Shown here piece by piece: positions 1 to 10,800 of a stretch of 64,000 nt of DNA. The stretch is from assembly GCA_033030425.1 (NCBI GenBank), contig JAUFSD010000014.1, forward strand, positions 310,001 to 374,000. Reading direction: 5' to 3'. This DNA is from Verpa conica. Taxonomy: Eukaryota > Ascomycota > Pezizomycetes > Pezizales > Morchellaceae. The position numbers and the translations under genes were made by a program. The notes beneath the pieces were generated by a model that worked only from the letters and a program-made list of their open reading frames with translations, ran no database searches and was not told the DNA's origin. How positions within the stretch are numbered: position 1 is the first letter of the stretch; the number at the start of each line of letters is the position of its first letter.

Positions 1-212
1 AGAGAATCACTCCTTCCGTGCTTTTCCAAAAACCTAGGAATCTCATTCGCTAAAGCTACATGAGAATTCCACGATGGAATGGGAAAGCGATACACTTCGT
101 AGCCAAAGACATTCAGAAAAAAATTCCTTACACTCTTTGCTTCTTTCTTGCATCCTAGGTCATCATCCTCCCAGTAGAGAATTAAAACAGTAGCCTTCGT
201 GTGAACAGACAT
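1..212 (-). CDS. Caspase-like (peptidase C14 / metacaspase-related) protein, N-terminal fragment
   Basis: A minus-strand frame opens at ATG 212..210 and stays open for 70 codons to the window edge, so only the N terminus is present. It begins MSVHTKATVLILYWEDDDLG and continues with a helix (KKEAKSVRNFFLNVFGYEVY), then FPIPSWNSHVALANEIPRFL. From family knowledge, this is the first beta strand and helix of the caspase fold as found in fungal caspase-like proteins, where a short 'W-E-D-D-D-L-G' segment precedes the 'LL-YYGGHG' catalytic His block. The catalytic His and Cys lie beyond the edge, so activity cannot be judged. A TATA box 300 bp upstream suits a promoter for this gene; the leader may contain an intron. 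Recognition is from the fold pattern only. Confidence 0.72.
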   Translation of the reverse strand, partial: MSVHTKATVLILYWEDDDLGCKKEAKSVRNFFLNVFGYEVYRFPIPSWNSHVALANEIPRFLEKHGRSDS

Positions 213-515
213 AGTTGGTCGAGGGATAGCTGATCTTGATTAGAATAGAATACTCAAAATTCGTAAAGATACTAACCACGCAAGAGTCTGCTTTAGGGAT
301 TGAATGTAATGAGGTTGCAATGTAAATAGAACCTTTAAAGATCACTAAATTAAAGGTTTATTCTTGATAGCCGCCTGCGGATATCCGAAAATTACTGGAA
401 GTTATCCCAAATGTAAACAAATGTCTCCGATGTGCCTGGAATGAAATTTTGAGGAATGCTTGGAACTGTTAAAGTATTTTGAAGGGTGAAGAAGGGGAGG
501 TAGTCTGGTGGCCTC

Positions 516-523
516 TATTTATA
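516..523 (-). promoter_or_regulatory. TATA box for the caspase-like gene
   Basis: TATAAATA on the minus strand, followed by a CT-rich leader (CCCCTTCTTCACCC). It lies about 300 nt upstream of ATG 212, a normal distance if the leader is long or spliced. Confidence 0.55.
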
Positions 524-1686
524 CCCTACTATCTACCTTCAAGTGTTTACACAGCCTCTAGAATTACCGTACCACCCATGGCCAAGGCCATAAGCGAGTA
601 GGTATGAAACTTCAACTCTGGAACTGGCTAAAGATGCTTGAAATTACACTGGATCCTCTCTGATTAGAGAGTAGAATTACACCCTAAGAAACTAGGAGCT
701 GTTTTTCCCGTAGAGAAAGAGATATTAGTTCTATATAGTTAACTATCTCTAGTAGTTAACAGGTTATATTTTGAGAGATCTAAGGCATGGTATTGGGTCT
801 TTGTGGTAATTAAAAGATATAGGTACGCTAATAATGAATTCTCTTTTGAGATACTATGGAAATTAGCTATAGGGTACATTGTATGCTCGAGATCATCGTA
901 AGAGTAAATAGCCTACGAGAAGCACAGCGGTTGTGTAAACCTTCTAGGACTAACGGGGTAGATGTCAAGAGGCAACCCAGTGCTCTTATCACTCGAAAAG
1001 GAAAATACGTCGTGCACAGTGAAGGTCCGTAGCTCTCCGAGTCCTGCTTGACGGCTGGGGTCACCACGGACATCTCTGTATGGTGTTTATTAATCTACAA
1101 ACAGTGCTTGTGATAACCTCTGGTTGAATATTGACGTACGAATATTCTCTGAATTCCCATATTCTATGTAATCTCATCTTATTGCCAGCTATACCCTGCT
1201 CCTAATACCTGCACACTTCAGCATGTATTACTGTGCCAATATCCAGAGATCGCTGAGATAATTTATCGAGTGATATCTAGTGATGCACACCTAAAATAGT
1301 AAACTTGGCAATTCTGCGTCTTTCTTTGTTTGCTAATGTAATAGCATAGGGACTAAACTCTTAAGGTATAGGTTCCAATGAAGCGAAATGGGTAGCCATA
1401 GAGCATATATAGGGTATTATAGTCTACCTTCGACCTACCTATCTTGTCCGTTCGACAGCTAGAAAGCGAGACTACGCTCAGAACGACACTAATCTCTTCA
1501 GTTTTACGCCAGGACACCTACCACAAAGGCAATCACTGGTAGTAGGCGGTAACAGGCACCTTTTCTCCTCTAATACGCACTTGCACCTTATAGCAAAAGC
1601 CAGAAAAAGCTATACAAGCTAAAGTTCCCTGAACATATGGCTAGCAATATTATACACCCAACCCTGTCCCACACCTATACCGTCCT
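524..1686. other. Intergenic, no gene supported
   Basis: About 1.16 kb of A+T-rich sequence with only short frames lacking recognisable protein patterns. A plus-strand TATATA at about 1405 has no gene downstream of it. The part next to 1687 is presumably the 3' flank of the bL28m gene. Confidence 0.6.
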
Positions 1687-2463
1687 TTAATCCTTCCTCA
1701 GCCCTTTCTCCCTCTCGATTCTCTCAATCATGATCTGTGCTGCTGTTTTCGGCTTTACAGTAATCTCTTCCGGCTGTTCCTGCTCCTTGGTCATCGCATT
1801 GAACTCCTCCGGTGTCATACCCTGCACATCATTTTCGTCGAGGGCCACTTCACCAAGCATACTCTTCTGTGGTATAGCAAACTCTGGAAGGCCGAGTGCT
1901 TTGCGCTCCTCGGCGAGCTGTAATTGGTACCGCGGGGAGTTCATGACACGCCATCGGAGACGCCAACCGGTGGGACCGAGGGATTTTATACGTGCGGGTT
2001 TATTACCGGTTAGGTATGCGTCTAGACCACCGACCTTATCAATTGTTCCTGTTTGAACAAGTCAACGCCAGTAAATAAAGGTGGGAGAGTGATTATAGGG
2101 GGTAGGTCCAGGGGATGTACGTAGTACACTCGTGGTAATGTCTAACGAGAAATACTGGTTCAATGCCCTTGAGAACACAGTCCTATGCCTAACATTCGGC
2201 AACCACGAACGTCTAGTTGTATAATTCGACTCCGGAACATTGTTTCCAAACTGGATATGTTTCCCCCCGTATAATCCGAACCAAGACTGCTTGAAAGTGT
2301 GCTGAATCGGGTATGGGTATGGTGGGATATTGCGCATCATATGCTGGAGACGACGCTTTGAGTGCTTCTTTTCTGCCACCGATGTCGCAGAGAACGCACG
2401 GGTGAATGTCTGGACAAAGGGACGGAATGCCCCAGCGGGCTTGAGAGGGTTTACTGAATTCAT
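1687..2463 (-). CDS. MRPL24: Mitochondrial large-subunit ribosomal protein bL28m
   Basis: Two exons, 2463..2121 and 2048..1687, joined over a 72-nt intron (GTACAT…CAG). The phase-1 junction restores …[15 protein letters not shown]…, giving 234 aa. The N terminus is basic and Ser/Arg-rich (residues 1–30), fitting a mitochondrial presequence. The core residues [20 protein letters not shown], then LPNVRHR and [22 protein letters not shown], are the L28 signature: a G-x-x-x-x-G-N-x-V-S-x-x-x-x-x-T-R-R-x-W-x-P-N motif with the long fungal C-terminal extension. It binds the large mitoribosomal subunit rRNA in the matrix. The symbol follows yeast naming (MRPL24). The frame before the intron reads into a stop, so splicing is required. 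Confidence 0.92.
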
Positions 2464-3134
2464 TGTAAAGCCGGGGTTGCTATAATGGGGAATATGAATT
2501 GACGTTCACGATGTGGGGTTCAAATTTCTGCAGCCAATAGCGTGCTAGTGTGAGTCTGTCGGCGAATTCTGTAGTTGGATGATTGATTACGTAAGTGTGC
2601 AGGGGAACGACACTTTTTTTCTCGTTCTTGGCAGGCCCTATAAATGCCGTGGTGCACCCCCCAAACCCTCTCTCCTTTCACAATCACGGATCTGTGCCTT
2701 TTATCGCCCTTTGGGAGATGCTGGCAGTTCGACGATGTATGGAAGCATTTTACAGCCTTGGCTGGTTGATGGTGTAGCTCCGCGTTGACAGATCCATGAA
2801 GAATCAAATCCCCAAAGCCTTGAGGTCCCTCGCAAGGGGTGATTTCGGTGGAGGAGAGGACGAGGCGGTATATTCCATTGCGCTGCGTAGGACGTTGTTC
2901 CATGACGCTCGGGCTAAACCATACCTGCAAACATTCCTTTCTCTCTACACCCTTGTTTCTCTGAGATTAATCTATATACTTATGTATAAAATACTAAAGT
3001 TTCGGGGTTTGAAATCTGGTCATCAGTCTCGTGATATTCGTCTCTATCTACTCGTGAAATAATTATGCCTCCCTAACAATACTTATCATAATGTCGTATG
3101 TCCTGCATGAGATAAACAACTACTAGATCTCCAC
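2464..3134. other. Intergenic between two minus-strand genes
   Basis: 670 bp holding the bL28m promoter side and the 3' flank of the coiled-coil gene. A 136-codon minus frame (2520–2930) and an 88-codon plus frame (2796–3062) overlap each other on opposite strands. Neither shows domain patterns, and the minus frame has no gene-like start context, so both are left uncalled. Confidence 0.55.
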
Positions 3135-4402
3135 TTATCCAAGACCATGCTTCTCTTCCTTCTTTTTTCGTTTCTTTCGCTTCGTAGACACAGCCAAAAA
3201 CTCCAGCTTCCACGAGTCTATCGCGTCTAATAATCCCAGCTCATCTTCCAAAGGCCCGTACATCATTGCAATCCGCTCGATCCGCTTCAAGCCATCTTTC
3301 AGCATGTCGAGCTCTGCTTCAGTGTCTTCTTTGTGATTTTTACTATATTTGGAGGGAACGTCAGTGATAATATATGAAGAGCACAGGTGGACTCACAGCA
3401 TCGAGAGAGCCCTGACATCACGCTGTAACCTCCGGATTTCTTGGCTCGCAAGCTCAAGCTCCTCTTCCGCAGCGCTCTGTGTTTGCTACCTGAATTAATT
3501 AATGTCACCAACGGCTTCCGCTATCAGTCATATACGCACCTTCATCTCCTCATTCCTCATTTCCAGTTCCATCGTGACGGCTTCCATGCTCTTCAACATC
3601 TCCTCCCCAACCTCCCCTTCCTTCCTCTCCTCTGCCTCCCTAGCCTTGCACACTCTGCATTCCACTTCATCAAAGTCGTCACGTTGCGTACTCGTGTTGC
3701 TTATGCCGCTTATATTCATGCTCATGCTCGTGTTCATACTTTCATCCTTATCCCTCCCCCTCGGCCATGCCTGCCACTCAACCTCCTCGCGCAATCGCCT
3801 CTCCTGCAACAAGTCCCTCAAGGAGTCCGTAACAGCCTGTTCAAGCCCCCAAATCCTTGTTGTAAGACTTGCCTCCCGTCTACTAAACCCATCCCGATCA
3901 CTAGCCAACGCTTGCTGTAGAGTTCGTACCTGAGCCAAAGCCTTCGTAGCCTGAGCAGTTGCTGGACGATCCTCGCGGTTAAGAAGGTTCAAGAGCTCTT
4001 CGTTCTCTATACTACCTTAGTTTGTACCTTCCTACATGAGTTCAAGAGCTTACCTTTCAGAAGATCTGCGTTCTCGGCCTCAAGATCCCGTATTCGGGTC
4101 TCGTAGGTATCTGTTAATGTCCGCTCACCCAGTGTAGCACTGGCAACCGTCTCAAGCAACCGAACAACATCTTCGTAGCCTGTCTGCTTCACCTGCGGGG
4201 TCGAACTCGAGAAAGACCAGTCTTGGGAGTCCTGGCCAACAGTGTACCGGCGCCGCGGGGAAGGTGTACGGTACTACACAGAAACGTAAGAGACTGCCCT
4301 TGTCTAAATTGCATATGAATAGGGGTTTGTTAAAGTAGAAGAAGGAACTATCAAACTCACTGCTGGGCTCTCAGGAAGAGGAGGGAGGTCAGCGCCATCC
4401 AT
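3135..4402 (-). CDS. Unrecognised coiled-coil protein with a basic C-terminal patch
   Basis: Five exons, 4402..4361, 4273..4054, 4006..3540, 3485..3397 and 3342..3135. All junctions are GT–AG and in frame, giving 341 aa. It starts MDGADLPPLPESP, followed by an Arg-rich stretch (PRRRY). Long heptad-rich helices follow, e.g. TRIRDLEAENADLLK, RTLQQALASDR, EEELELASQEIRRLQRD and KHKEDTEAELDMLKDGLKRI. The C terminus carries a lysine/arginine cluster (TKRKKRKKKEEK) that could be a nuclear signal. The middle has a low-complexity N/S/T/M segment and a lone C-x-x-C. I do not recognise the family; a cytoskeletal, spindle-pole or scaffold role would be a guess. It diverges from ERB1 over 269 bp and may share its promoter. 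Confidence 0.8.
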
Positions 4403-4671
4403 AGCGAACATCCAGCACAATCTGTATCGACCACGCCAGTACTTTTATCCTTGTTTGAAGTCTTGGATAACGCCAAGATTATGAGGTGGCATATCTAATC
4501 TTATCCGATAGTGGTTGTGGCTGTCGATCCATCTCATCTTATCTGATCAATGCCCCACGCCAAGATCTCGACTAGTAGAGCCGCAGACTTTTTTTTTTGA
4601 AGTGGGAGGAACGTCTACTCCAAACTGTTGCTTTACTAGGGACAGGAAAAATAACCAATTGAACACCAACA
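4403..4671. promoter_or_regulatory. Bidirectional promoter, coiled-coil gene / ERB1, with GATA motifs
   Basis: 269 bp separate the two divergent start codons. GATA cores occur at 4445–4449 (TTATC), 4501–4505 (TTATC), 4507–4510 (GATA) and 4539–4543 (TTATC). Three of the four lie within 43 bp. This spacing resembles clustered GATA-factor sites, though a four-base core is short. No canonical TATA box was seen. Confidence 0.45.
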
Positions 4672-7057
4672 ATGGCACCTCCAAACTCAAAAAAGCGACG
4701 TCTCCCCCCCCCGAGTGAGGACCACGAACACTCTGGTGTTTCAGAGGACGATTTCGAAGTTGGTTTGTTGGATGGTGTATTATCGCAGAGCGAAGACGAG
4801 GAAGACAGTGATTTGGATAGTTCGGGTGAAGGTACTGAGGATGACGACGAGGAGGATGAAGATGAAGAGGATGAGGAAGAAGAAGAAGAAGACAGTGACA
4901 ATGAAGGCGACGAAGCTAAAGTCGACAAAAAACTCGGCGAATTGACTATTGCCAAAAAAGATAAATTCGAAGATAGCCGCAAGATCGCTATCGACTCTGC
5001 CGGGAACCCACGCTACATATACCCTGAGATTGATCCTGTTTATGATTCTGATGATACAGATGCCGAGGAGGGTAATACTATTGGGAATATTCCTTTGGAA
5101 TTTTACGATGAGTACCCGCATGTGGGTTACGATATTAATGGAAAGAAGATTATGCGCCCCGCAAAGGGTGATGCTCTTGATGCCCTGCTAGAGAGTATTG
5201 AAGTGCCTAAGGGTTGGACTGGCCTGACGGATAAGAATACTGGGCAGGGACTTAAGCTTACAGATGAGGAGCTCGAGATGGTGCGGAAGATACAAATGAA
5301 TGAGAACGCGGACGGTTATGATCCTTATCAGGTGAGTTTACATTCTAGCTAATGACCCTATTTGGAGAGCTCTCGTATTCATATGAATCTATAGCCAACT
5401 GTTGAGTACTTTACATCAAAAACTGAAGTCATGCCACTCTCCGCCGCCCCCGAACCAAAACGGCGTTTCATTCCCTCCAAACATGAAGCCAAGAGAGTTA
5501 TGAAGATCGTTAAAGCCATCCGTGAAGGTCGTATCGTCCCCGGGAAACCAAAGGAGGCCGAGAAACCTACTTTCTACGATATCTGGGCCGACGAGCTTCC
5601 ACCGCGACCAGATCACATCATGAACATCCCCGCACCGAAGCTCCCGCCCCCATCACACGACGAGAGCTATAACCCGCCACCGGAATATCTCCCTACTGAT
5701 CAAGAAAAGAAGGATTGGGAGGATCTAGATCCGGAAGATAGAGAAAAAGACTACCTCCCACGCACGCACTCAGCACTACGTTTGGTACCTGGTTATAATG
5801 GTTTTGTTAAGGAGCGCTTTGAGAGATGTTTGGATTTGTACTTGGCGCCTAGAGTAAGGAGGAACAAGCTTAATATCGACCCGGAGAGTCTACTCCCTAA
5901 GTTGCCGAGTCCACAAGACCTAAGACCTTTCCCGACCACTACGGCGACGGTGTATCGGGGACATGAAGGACGAGTAAGGACGCTCAGCTGTGATCCTAGT
6001 GGGGTGTGGCTTGCAACTGGAGGGGATGATGGAACAGTAAGGATCTGGGAAATCTTGACTGGGAGAGAAGTATGGAAGCTGCAGGTTGGAGAGAATGGCG
6101 AGGCAGTGAACTCAGTAAAGTGGAGACCTGGAAGAGAGGCCGCAGTTTTGGCAGTTTCAAAGTATGTTTCAATTCTTCTATAAACTAGTGTAACAGTATC
6201 CTAACTTGATCTGCAGTGGTGACGACATATTCCTAATCATCCCACCCATATTCGACCCCGAAACAGAACTCGCTAGCAAAGAGCTCCTCTCTGCTGGCTG
6301 GGGCTACGCAGAAATTGTCAAGAAAGACCCTCTAAAGAAGGAACCACCCGCGAAATGGACCAAGCCAGAACCCACGCAACAAGATGCTGGAGTTGCAGTA
6401 ATCATTTCAGTGAAGCATACAGTCAAGCATATATCTTGGCATCGTCGTGGTGACTATTTCGCTACCGTCTCCCCCGAAGGCCAGAACCGCGCCGTCGCAA
6501 TTCACCAAATCTCTAAACACTCCTCACAATCACCTTTCCGTAAATCTCGCGGTATTATCCAGCGTGTTGAATTCCACCCCTTCCGGCCTCACTTGTTCGT
6601 TGCCACCCAGCGCTATATCCGGCTGTACGACTTGTCGAAGCAAGAACTTATTAAGACCCTCCAGCCTGGTTCTAGGTGGATATCCTCATTCGATATTCAC
6701 CCCGGTGGTGATAACCTTATTGTTGGCGCGTATGATAAACGTTTACTCTGGCACGACATGGATCTATCTACTAAGCCCTATAAAACAATGCGGTACCACC
6801 AGAAGGCTATAAGAGGGGTTAAGTACCACCAAGGCGGACTGCCGCTGTTCTGTTCAGCGAGTGATGATGGTCAAATTCAGGTCTTCCATGGTAGGGTGTA
6901 CGGTGATCTCATGGAGAATGCGTTGATTGTTCCGTTGAAGGTGTTGAAGGGCCACAAGGTGGAGAAGAGTCTAGGTGTGCTGGAGGTTGAGTGGCATAGT
7001 AGGGAATGCTGGCTGTTTAGTGCTGGTGCGGATGGAACAGCGAGGATGTGGAATTAG
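4672..7057 (+). CDS. ERB1: Ribosome biogenesis protein ERB1 (BOP1 homologue)
   Basis: Three exons, 4672..5331, 5395..6161 and 6217..7057, with introns of 63 and 55 nt, encode 755 aa. Residues 1–95 are acidic and Ser-rich with a K-K-R-R patch near the start. A BOP1NT domain follows ([39 protein letters not shown], then [20 protein letters not shown] and DIWADE). The C-terminal half is a WD40 propeller ([50 protein letters not shown]). In yeast, Erb1 joins Nop7/Pes1 and Ytm1 in the PeBoW complex, needed for ITS processing and pre-60S maturation in the nucleolus. Length and domain order match the family. The first ATG gives the expected acidic N terminus. Confidence 0.97.
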
Positions 7058-8826
7058 TTGGGTGTGAGTGAGGTGTGGGTATTAGTATGCATATGGTCAC
7101 GTTCTCTTTTGTGTAAAATATCGCCGGGGCAAGAAAAGTAATTCGATTTTGGAGCGTGTACATGCATAAACTCCGCCTTCGTGAGACACTATTTCGTTTC
7201 TTCCTCAGTGAAAAGTTTTATGGTACCAACCCAGATCCCGGTCGCCGTCTCCTCCGTGTCAACGTAGGACTACGGGGGCCTGTAGGAGCCCCTTCCAAAG
7301 ACTTTGTAGAAATATTCAAGGTAAATAGTGTGGACGATCGATTTCCAAACGGTAATATATCGAAAATTCTCTCTTTTTTTACGGCAAATGCCAGTTACAT
7401 ACAAATGACTTAAATTATATATCTGCCAGGTTCACACGATCTTTAATGTAAATAGCCGCACCCGCCCCGACAACCAGTCACCAGCTTCTCCGCATTAAAT
7501 TAGAGCCCTTGCTAACGTACCTAGATATGATAGTTCGGAAAATTAAAGGAAGTGATGTGCCTCGCAGTGAAGTCATAGGCTGAGAAGTATATTGTGTATC
7601 ATGCATGACGTACCCCTCAGGCCACTACACCCCTCAATATTGACTAGGATGATATATAACCACAGTTTACAATATATTATGCAAACCGACTGGCTCTATG
7701 ATACCCGTACATACTTCTAAAGCACATTAAAATCAGAAAATTTCTAGAGATTTTTTCTTTTCTTTTTTCTTTTTTCTAGATCGATGCCACAAAGCTGGTA
7801 ATAGTCCAATTTAGCCGCTTTTAGGTGCGGGGTTACTAGAATTTTTGACTTGTTTACTACGGGTGTATAGAAGGGGGTCAGTCGTTAATAATAGATGTTT
7901 CGTTTCATACACCTGATAAACTTTCATCATATCTAGAGCAGCTTGTGCAATCGCTACGATAAGCGACCTGTGCACTGTGCTCGTGGCCGGTGATAAGCAC
8001 CAGATAATGCAAGTCTCAGATAGAGGGTTATTACTGGGCATGGTGGCCTCCAGTGTGTAAAGTATACCGTGAGTTGGTGAGTAGGCTTGCATTATTCGGT
8101 ACTTATGGGGCCCGTCCCCGAGTACATCAGACTCCTGTAGATCTACTACACGTAGGTAAAACTTGGCAAAACCCCGCATTTGGTAAAAGCGATTCTGTGC
8201 GCGTGTTCCCTCTCTTTTTGAGCGGGCTGCGCGTTTGTTATGTTTGTAACTAGGATAAATTATTTAGCCAAACTCTATCAAGTCTTTTTCTTAATGGATT
8301 TCTTGACCCCGCTTATTGATTGTTCCCATGGCCGCGATTATAGCTCGCTCTTGTGGGTGTAGTTGCTACCGTAGTTGCAGCCTTGCTGTGTAATACTCGC
8401 AACTATGAGCCGGGCTGAGGGACGTGCACTACGCAACCCGGATACTCTTTGGTGATATTCTGATCCAGTTCACCTCGGGAAGGTCTTGCAATTGTGAGTA
8501 GTCCCTTAGTGATGCTACGTGCACGCTACACGTATTTTTGATCTAAGCTTGGACTCAGTGCCGGCACGGGCAAAAAAGAACCTGTGGATGGGATTTATTG
8601 GTAACAGCCTCTGATTTGTCTATTTGTAGCGAATGCACGACTTAATGCACGCTTCTGAAACTTGCATCTTTCCGCCTGCCCACCGGGTGTCGCTCTGGAC
8701 AGCAAGGCCCCGGGAAAAGCAAGGTCGGACTTGAGTATCCCAAAGGGTTGGTCGCACGGAGTTAAAAGAAATGAGATAACGAATTTCTTAATTACTCGGC
8801 GCCCTTAGAGCTGTCCGCCAGAAGAT
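7058..8826. other. Intergenic, one unassigned 122-codon frame
   Basis: A+T-rich 1.77 kb. A minus frame at 7811–8179 (122 codons, residues such as RGFAKFYLRVVDLQESD) has no recognisable domain, no partner exon and no promoter signature. It could be chance or a decayed gene. Pyrimidine runs near 7755 could belong to the ERB1 3' region. Nothing else can be supported. Confidence 0.5.
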
Positions 8827-8834
8827 TATAAATA
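8827..8834 (+). promoter_or_regulatory. TATA box for the small cysteine-rich gene
   Basis: TATAAATA on the plus strand, 170 bp before ATG 9005. A C-rich, G-poor leader follows (AACCCCCCTCCCCCCAACC and neighbouring CA-rich sequence), typical of filamentous-fungal core promoters. Confidence 0.6.
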
Positions 8835-9004
8835 TCAGTAGCTTGCTTCCCTAGCTGTCAGCAAGACTCTTGAATTTATTCAGACAACTATCCTACGCAT
8901 CCATAAATCCATCCCCCGAACCTTCAAAAGCCGTAATTAATAGACAACCCCCCTCCCCCCAACCTTACAATAACCGCCACCATAAATTGAATCCTCTTAA
9001 TAAA

Positions 9005-9341
9005 ATGGAGTGTCGCCAATGCAACCACAGCACCTCGTCCATCCATCACCAGAACCGTTTAGATTGGGGGCTTTGTTATCCGGAATGGTCTCGCGAACAT
9101 AGGGGGAGTATAACTGGTAAGACCACCTGAAGTCTTTAGTAGATCTAATATTTTATTTTTCCTAGCTAACTATACTCTAGAACACCCTAGTGGCTGCCGA
9201 TGCAACCAATGCAACCACCTAGACCACCCCAGGGATTGCCAGTGTGTACCGTGTATAAAGACTGTGGATTTCATGCCTTCCAGCCCTTCTACTCAACCCG
9301 GGAGTCCGATCAAGTCGAGCGCAGCTACAACAACCAACTAG
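9005..9341 (+). CDS. Small cysteine-rich protein, no family recognised
   Basis: Two exons, 9005..9116 and 9166..9341, flank a 49-nt intron (GTAAGA…CTAG). The phase-1 join gives 95 aa. Nine cysteines lie at positions 3, 6, 24, 48, 50, 53, 62, 64 and 67, in two related clusters: C-R-Q-C-N-H (3–8) and C-R-C-N-Q-C-N-H (48–55), then C-Q-C-V-P-C (62–67). The tail (70–95) is Ser/Thr/Pro-rich. There is no signal peptide, so disulfides are less likely than metal binding. Support comes from the TATA box and leader upstream, and because splicing is what brings the two matching Cys-Asn-His motifs into one frame. Both exons are too short to stand out alone. The function is unknown; a small zinc- or copper-binding protein is an inference. 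Confidence 0.62.
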
Positions 9342-9936
9342 CCTACACACGGACAAATTTTGATACGACTGTCGGTTCAGTCGTATAGAATCTAGAGAAA
9401 TTAAACTTTGGCACGCTACCCGGGAGTAAAGCCACGAGACTGTCAAAGTTTGGCTCGATAACCCGATTCAATCAAGGCTTTCGGATTTCATTAAGACTAG
9501 GATCTTGGATAACTGCTCGGTAGTTAGGGGGTGCTGATAATGTATGGAGATGAGGGCAGTAATTCTCTGGTATTATTGTTGGTCTGTGCTATGTTACATG
9601 TATATTTTTTTTTTCTTCTTTGGATCCCTATTTAGGGTTAGGGGGTGTCAACGGAGTTAAAGCGTCAGTTAGACCGGTTTCTCCACTCGGTGAATTTTTT
9701 TTTATGGGGATAGTTTCTTTAATACGCCGGATAAATGGAACCTTTTATTTTTTTATAATCTTTATATCTTTTACGGGTATAAAGACAAATATAACTCAGG
9801 GTGGATTTAAAAACGAAGTTTACGAGCTAGAGTCGGCAGGAAGTCTTTAAAAGAAATTCCCAGTCATAATTTAAGAGCTATGCATAGCGTAGCTAATCCC
9901 TGCCTACCCAGCCCTATCTGAGGGTCTACTAACCCT
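9342..9936. other. Intergenic, A+T-rich
   Basis: Roughly 600 bp with T-rich runs after the cysteine-rich gene. No frame with recognisable content. Confidence 0.6.
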
Positions 9937-10800
9937 CTAATCTTGAGTCATCACGTAAAGTAAAGTATTAAGTGAAGAATTACGCACTTTCTTATCAATA
10001 TTACTGCTTTTGGGTTCCGGGTTTGCGCTAATATCAACCAATGATTTAAACAAATCATGAGTTACCGCCATATGCAATTCTGTGTTTCTAAGATTACGCC
10101 AATCCGTAACATACTCAGTAGCGCAGTATGATGACACACCCCGAAAGCTCACATTGACTCCTATTTCAACTAAGAGTTTACAAATCACTCTGGGAGGTTA
10201 ATTAGTCCGTATATGCCAGTATTTCTACTCTTGGCTGCCCATATAAAAAGGATACAACCTCTCAAGTAATCTACCCCTACATCTTTTTCTAGAAGATGCA
10301 CGATCAGAAACGTTCCTGTGCGGTCTTGGGTGTAGGTATGTGGTGATGTTGCTGGATTTATAATATCGATATCAACCTCTCTCTCTAGAAGAAACTATAT
10401 TAGATAGAAGTATCTCTATTGAGCAGCCTAGTGCAGTGCAAGCATGCAATCTTGGCTTTGTACGGCAAGATCATGGTCAAGCGAAGTTTATGGCACGGCT
10501 TGTTTAGAGGATCAACGAGTTGGGGTCATTCAACCTAAGGCACTCCACAATGCTATTTAGGAGTTTGTTTTAGAGAATTAGAGGGATATTTTCCAATTTT
10601 ATATTGTTAATTTTAGGCTCTGAGTAGCTGTGTATGTGTGTGTGAGACAGGGCTATAATATACTCAGTGAGCTGATTGCTAAGTAATAATACGCTTGAGT
10701 AGTTACCCGGCAGAGCTAAGTGTGTGACTACCTCAATCTCTCCCTGAACATCAACACCGCCATCAAAAGCTGTCTGGAGCATATTCTCAACTTTAATCTC
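9937..10800 (-). pseudogene. Decayed ankyrin-repeat gene remnant
   Basis: On the minus strand, short ankyrin-like pieces appear in order but in different frames, separated by stops. They are MLQTAFDGGVDVQGEIEVVT (about 10780), CMLALH–stop–AAQ (about 10440), FLLEREVDIDIINPATS (about 10370), LLEKDVGVDYL (about 10290) and VICKLLVEIGVNVSF (about 10180). The spacing (about 33 residues) and the L-L-E-x-G/E-V-D-I phrases match ankyrin helices. No intact frame longer than 83 codons remains. It is probably the dead relative of the NACHT- or kinase-linked ankyrin genes nearby. Boundaries are approximate, and a short-exon functional gene is not excluded. Confidence 0.5.

Noticed and set aside
2520..2930. 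136-codon minus-strand frame between bL28m and the coiled-coil gene
   Set aside because: No domain pattern, overlapped on the other strand by an equally plausible frame, and lies where a promoter or 3' flank is expected.
7811..8179. 122-codon minus-strand frame
   Set aside because: No recognisable motif, promoter or partner exon; kept only as a note in the intergenic entry.
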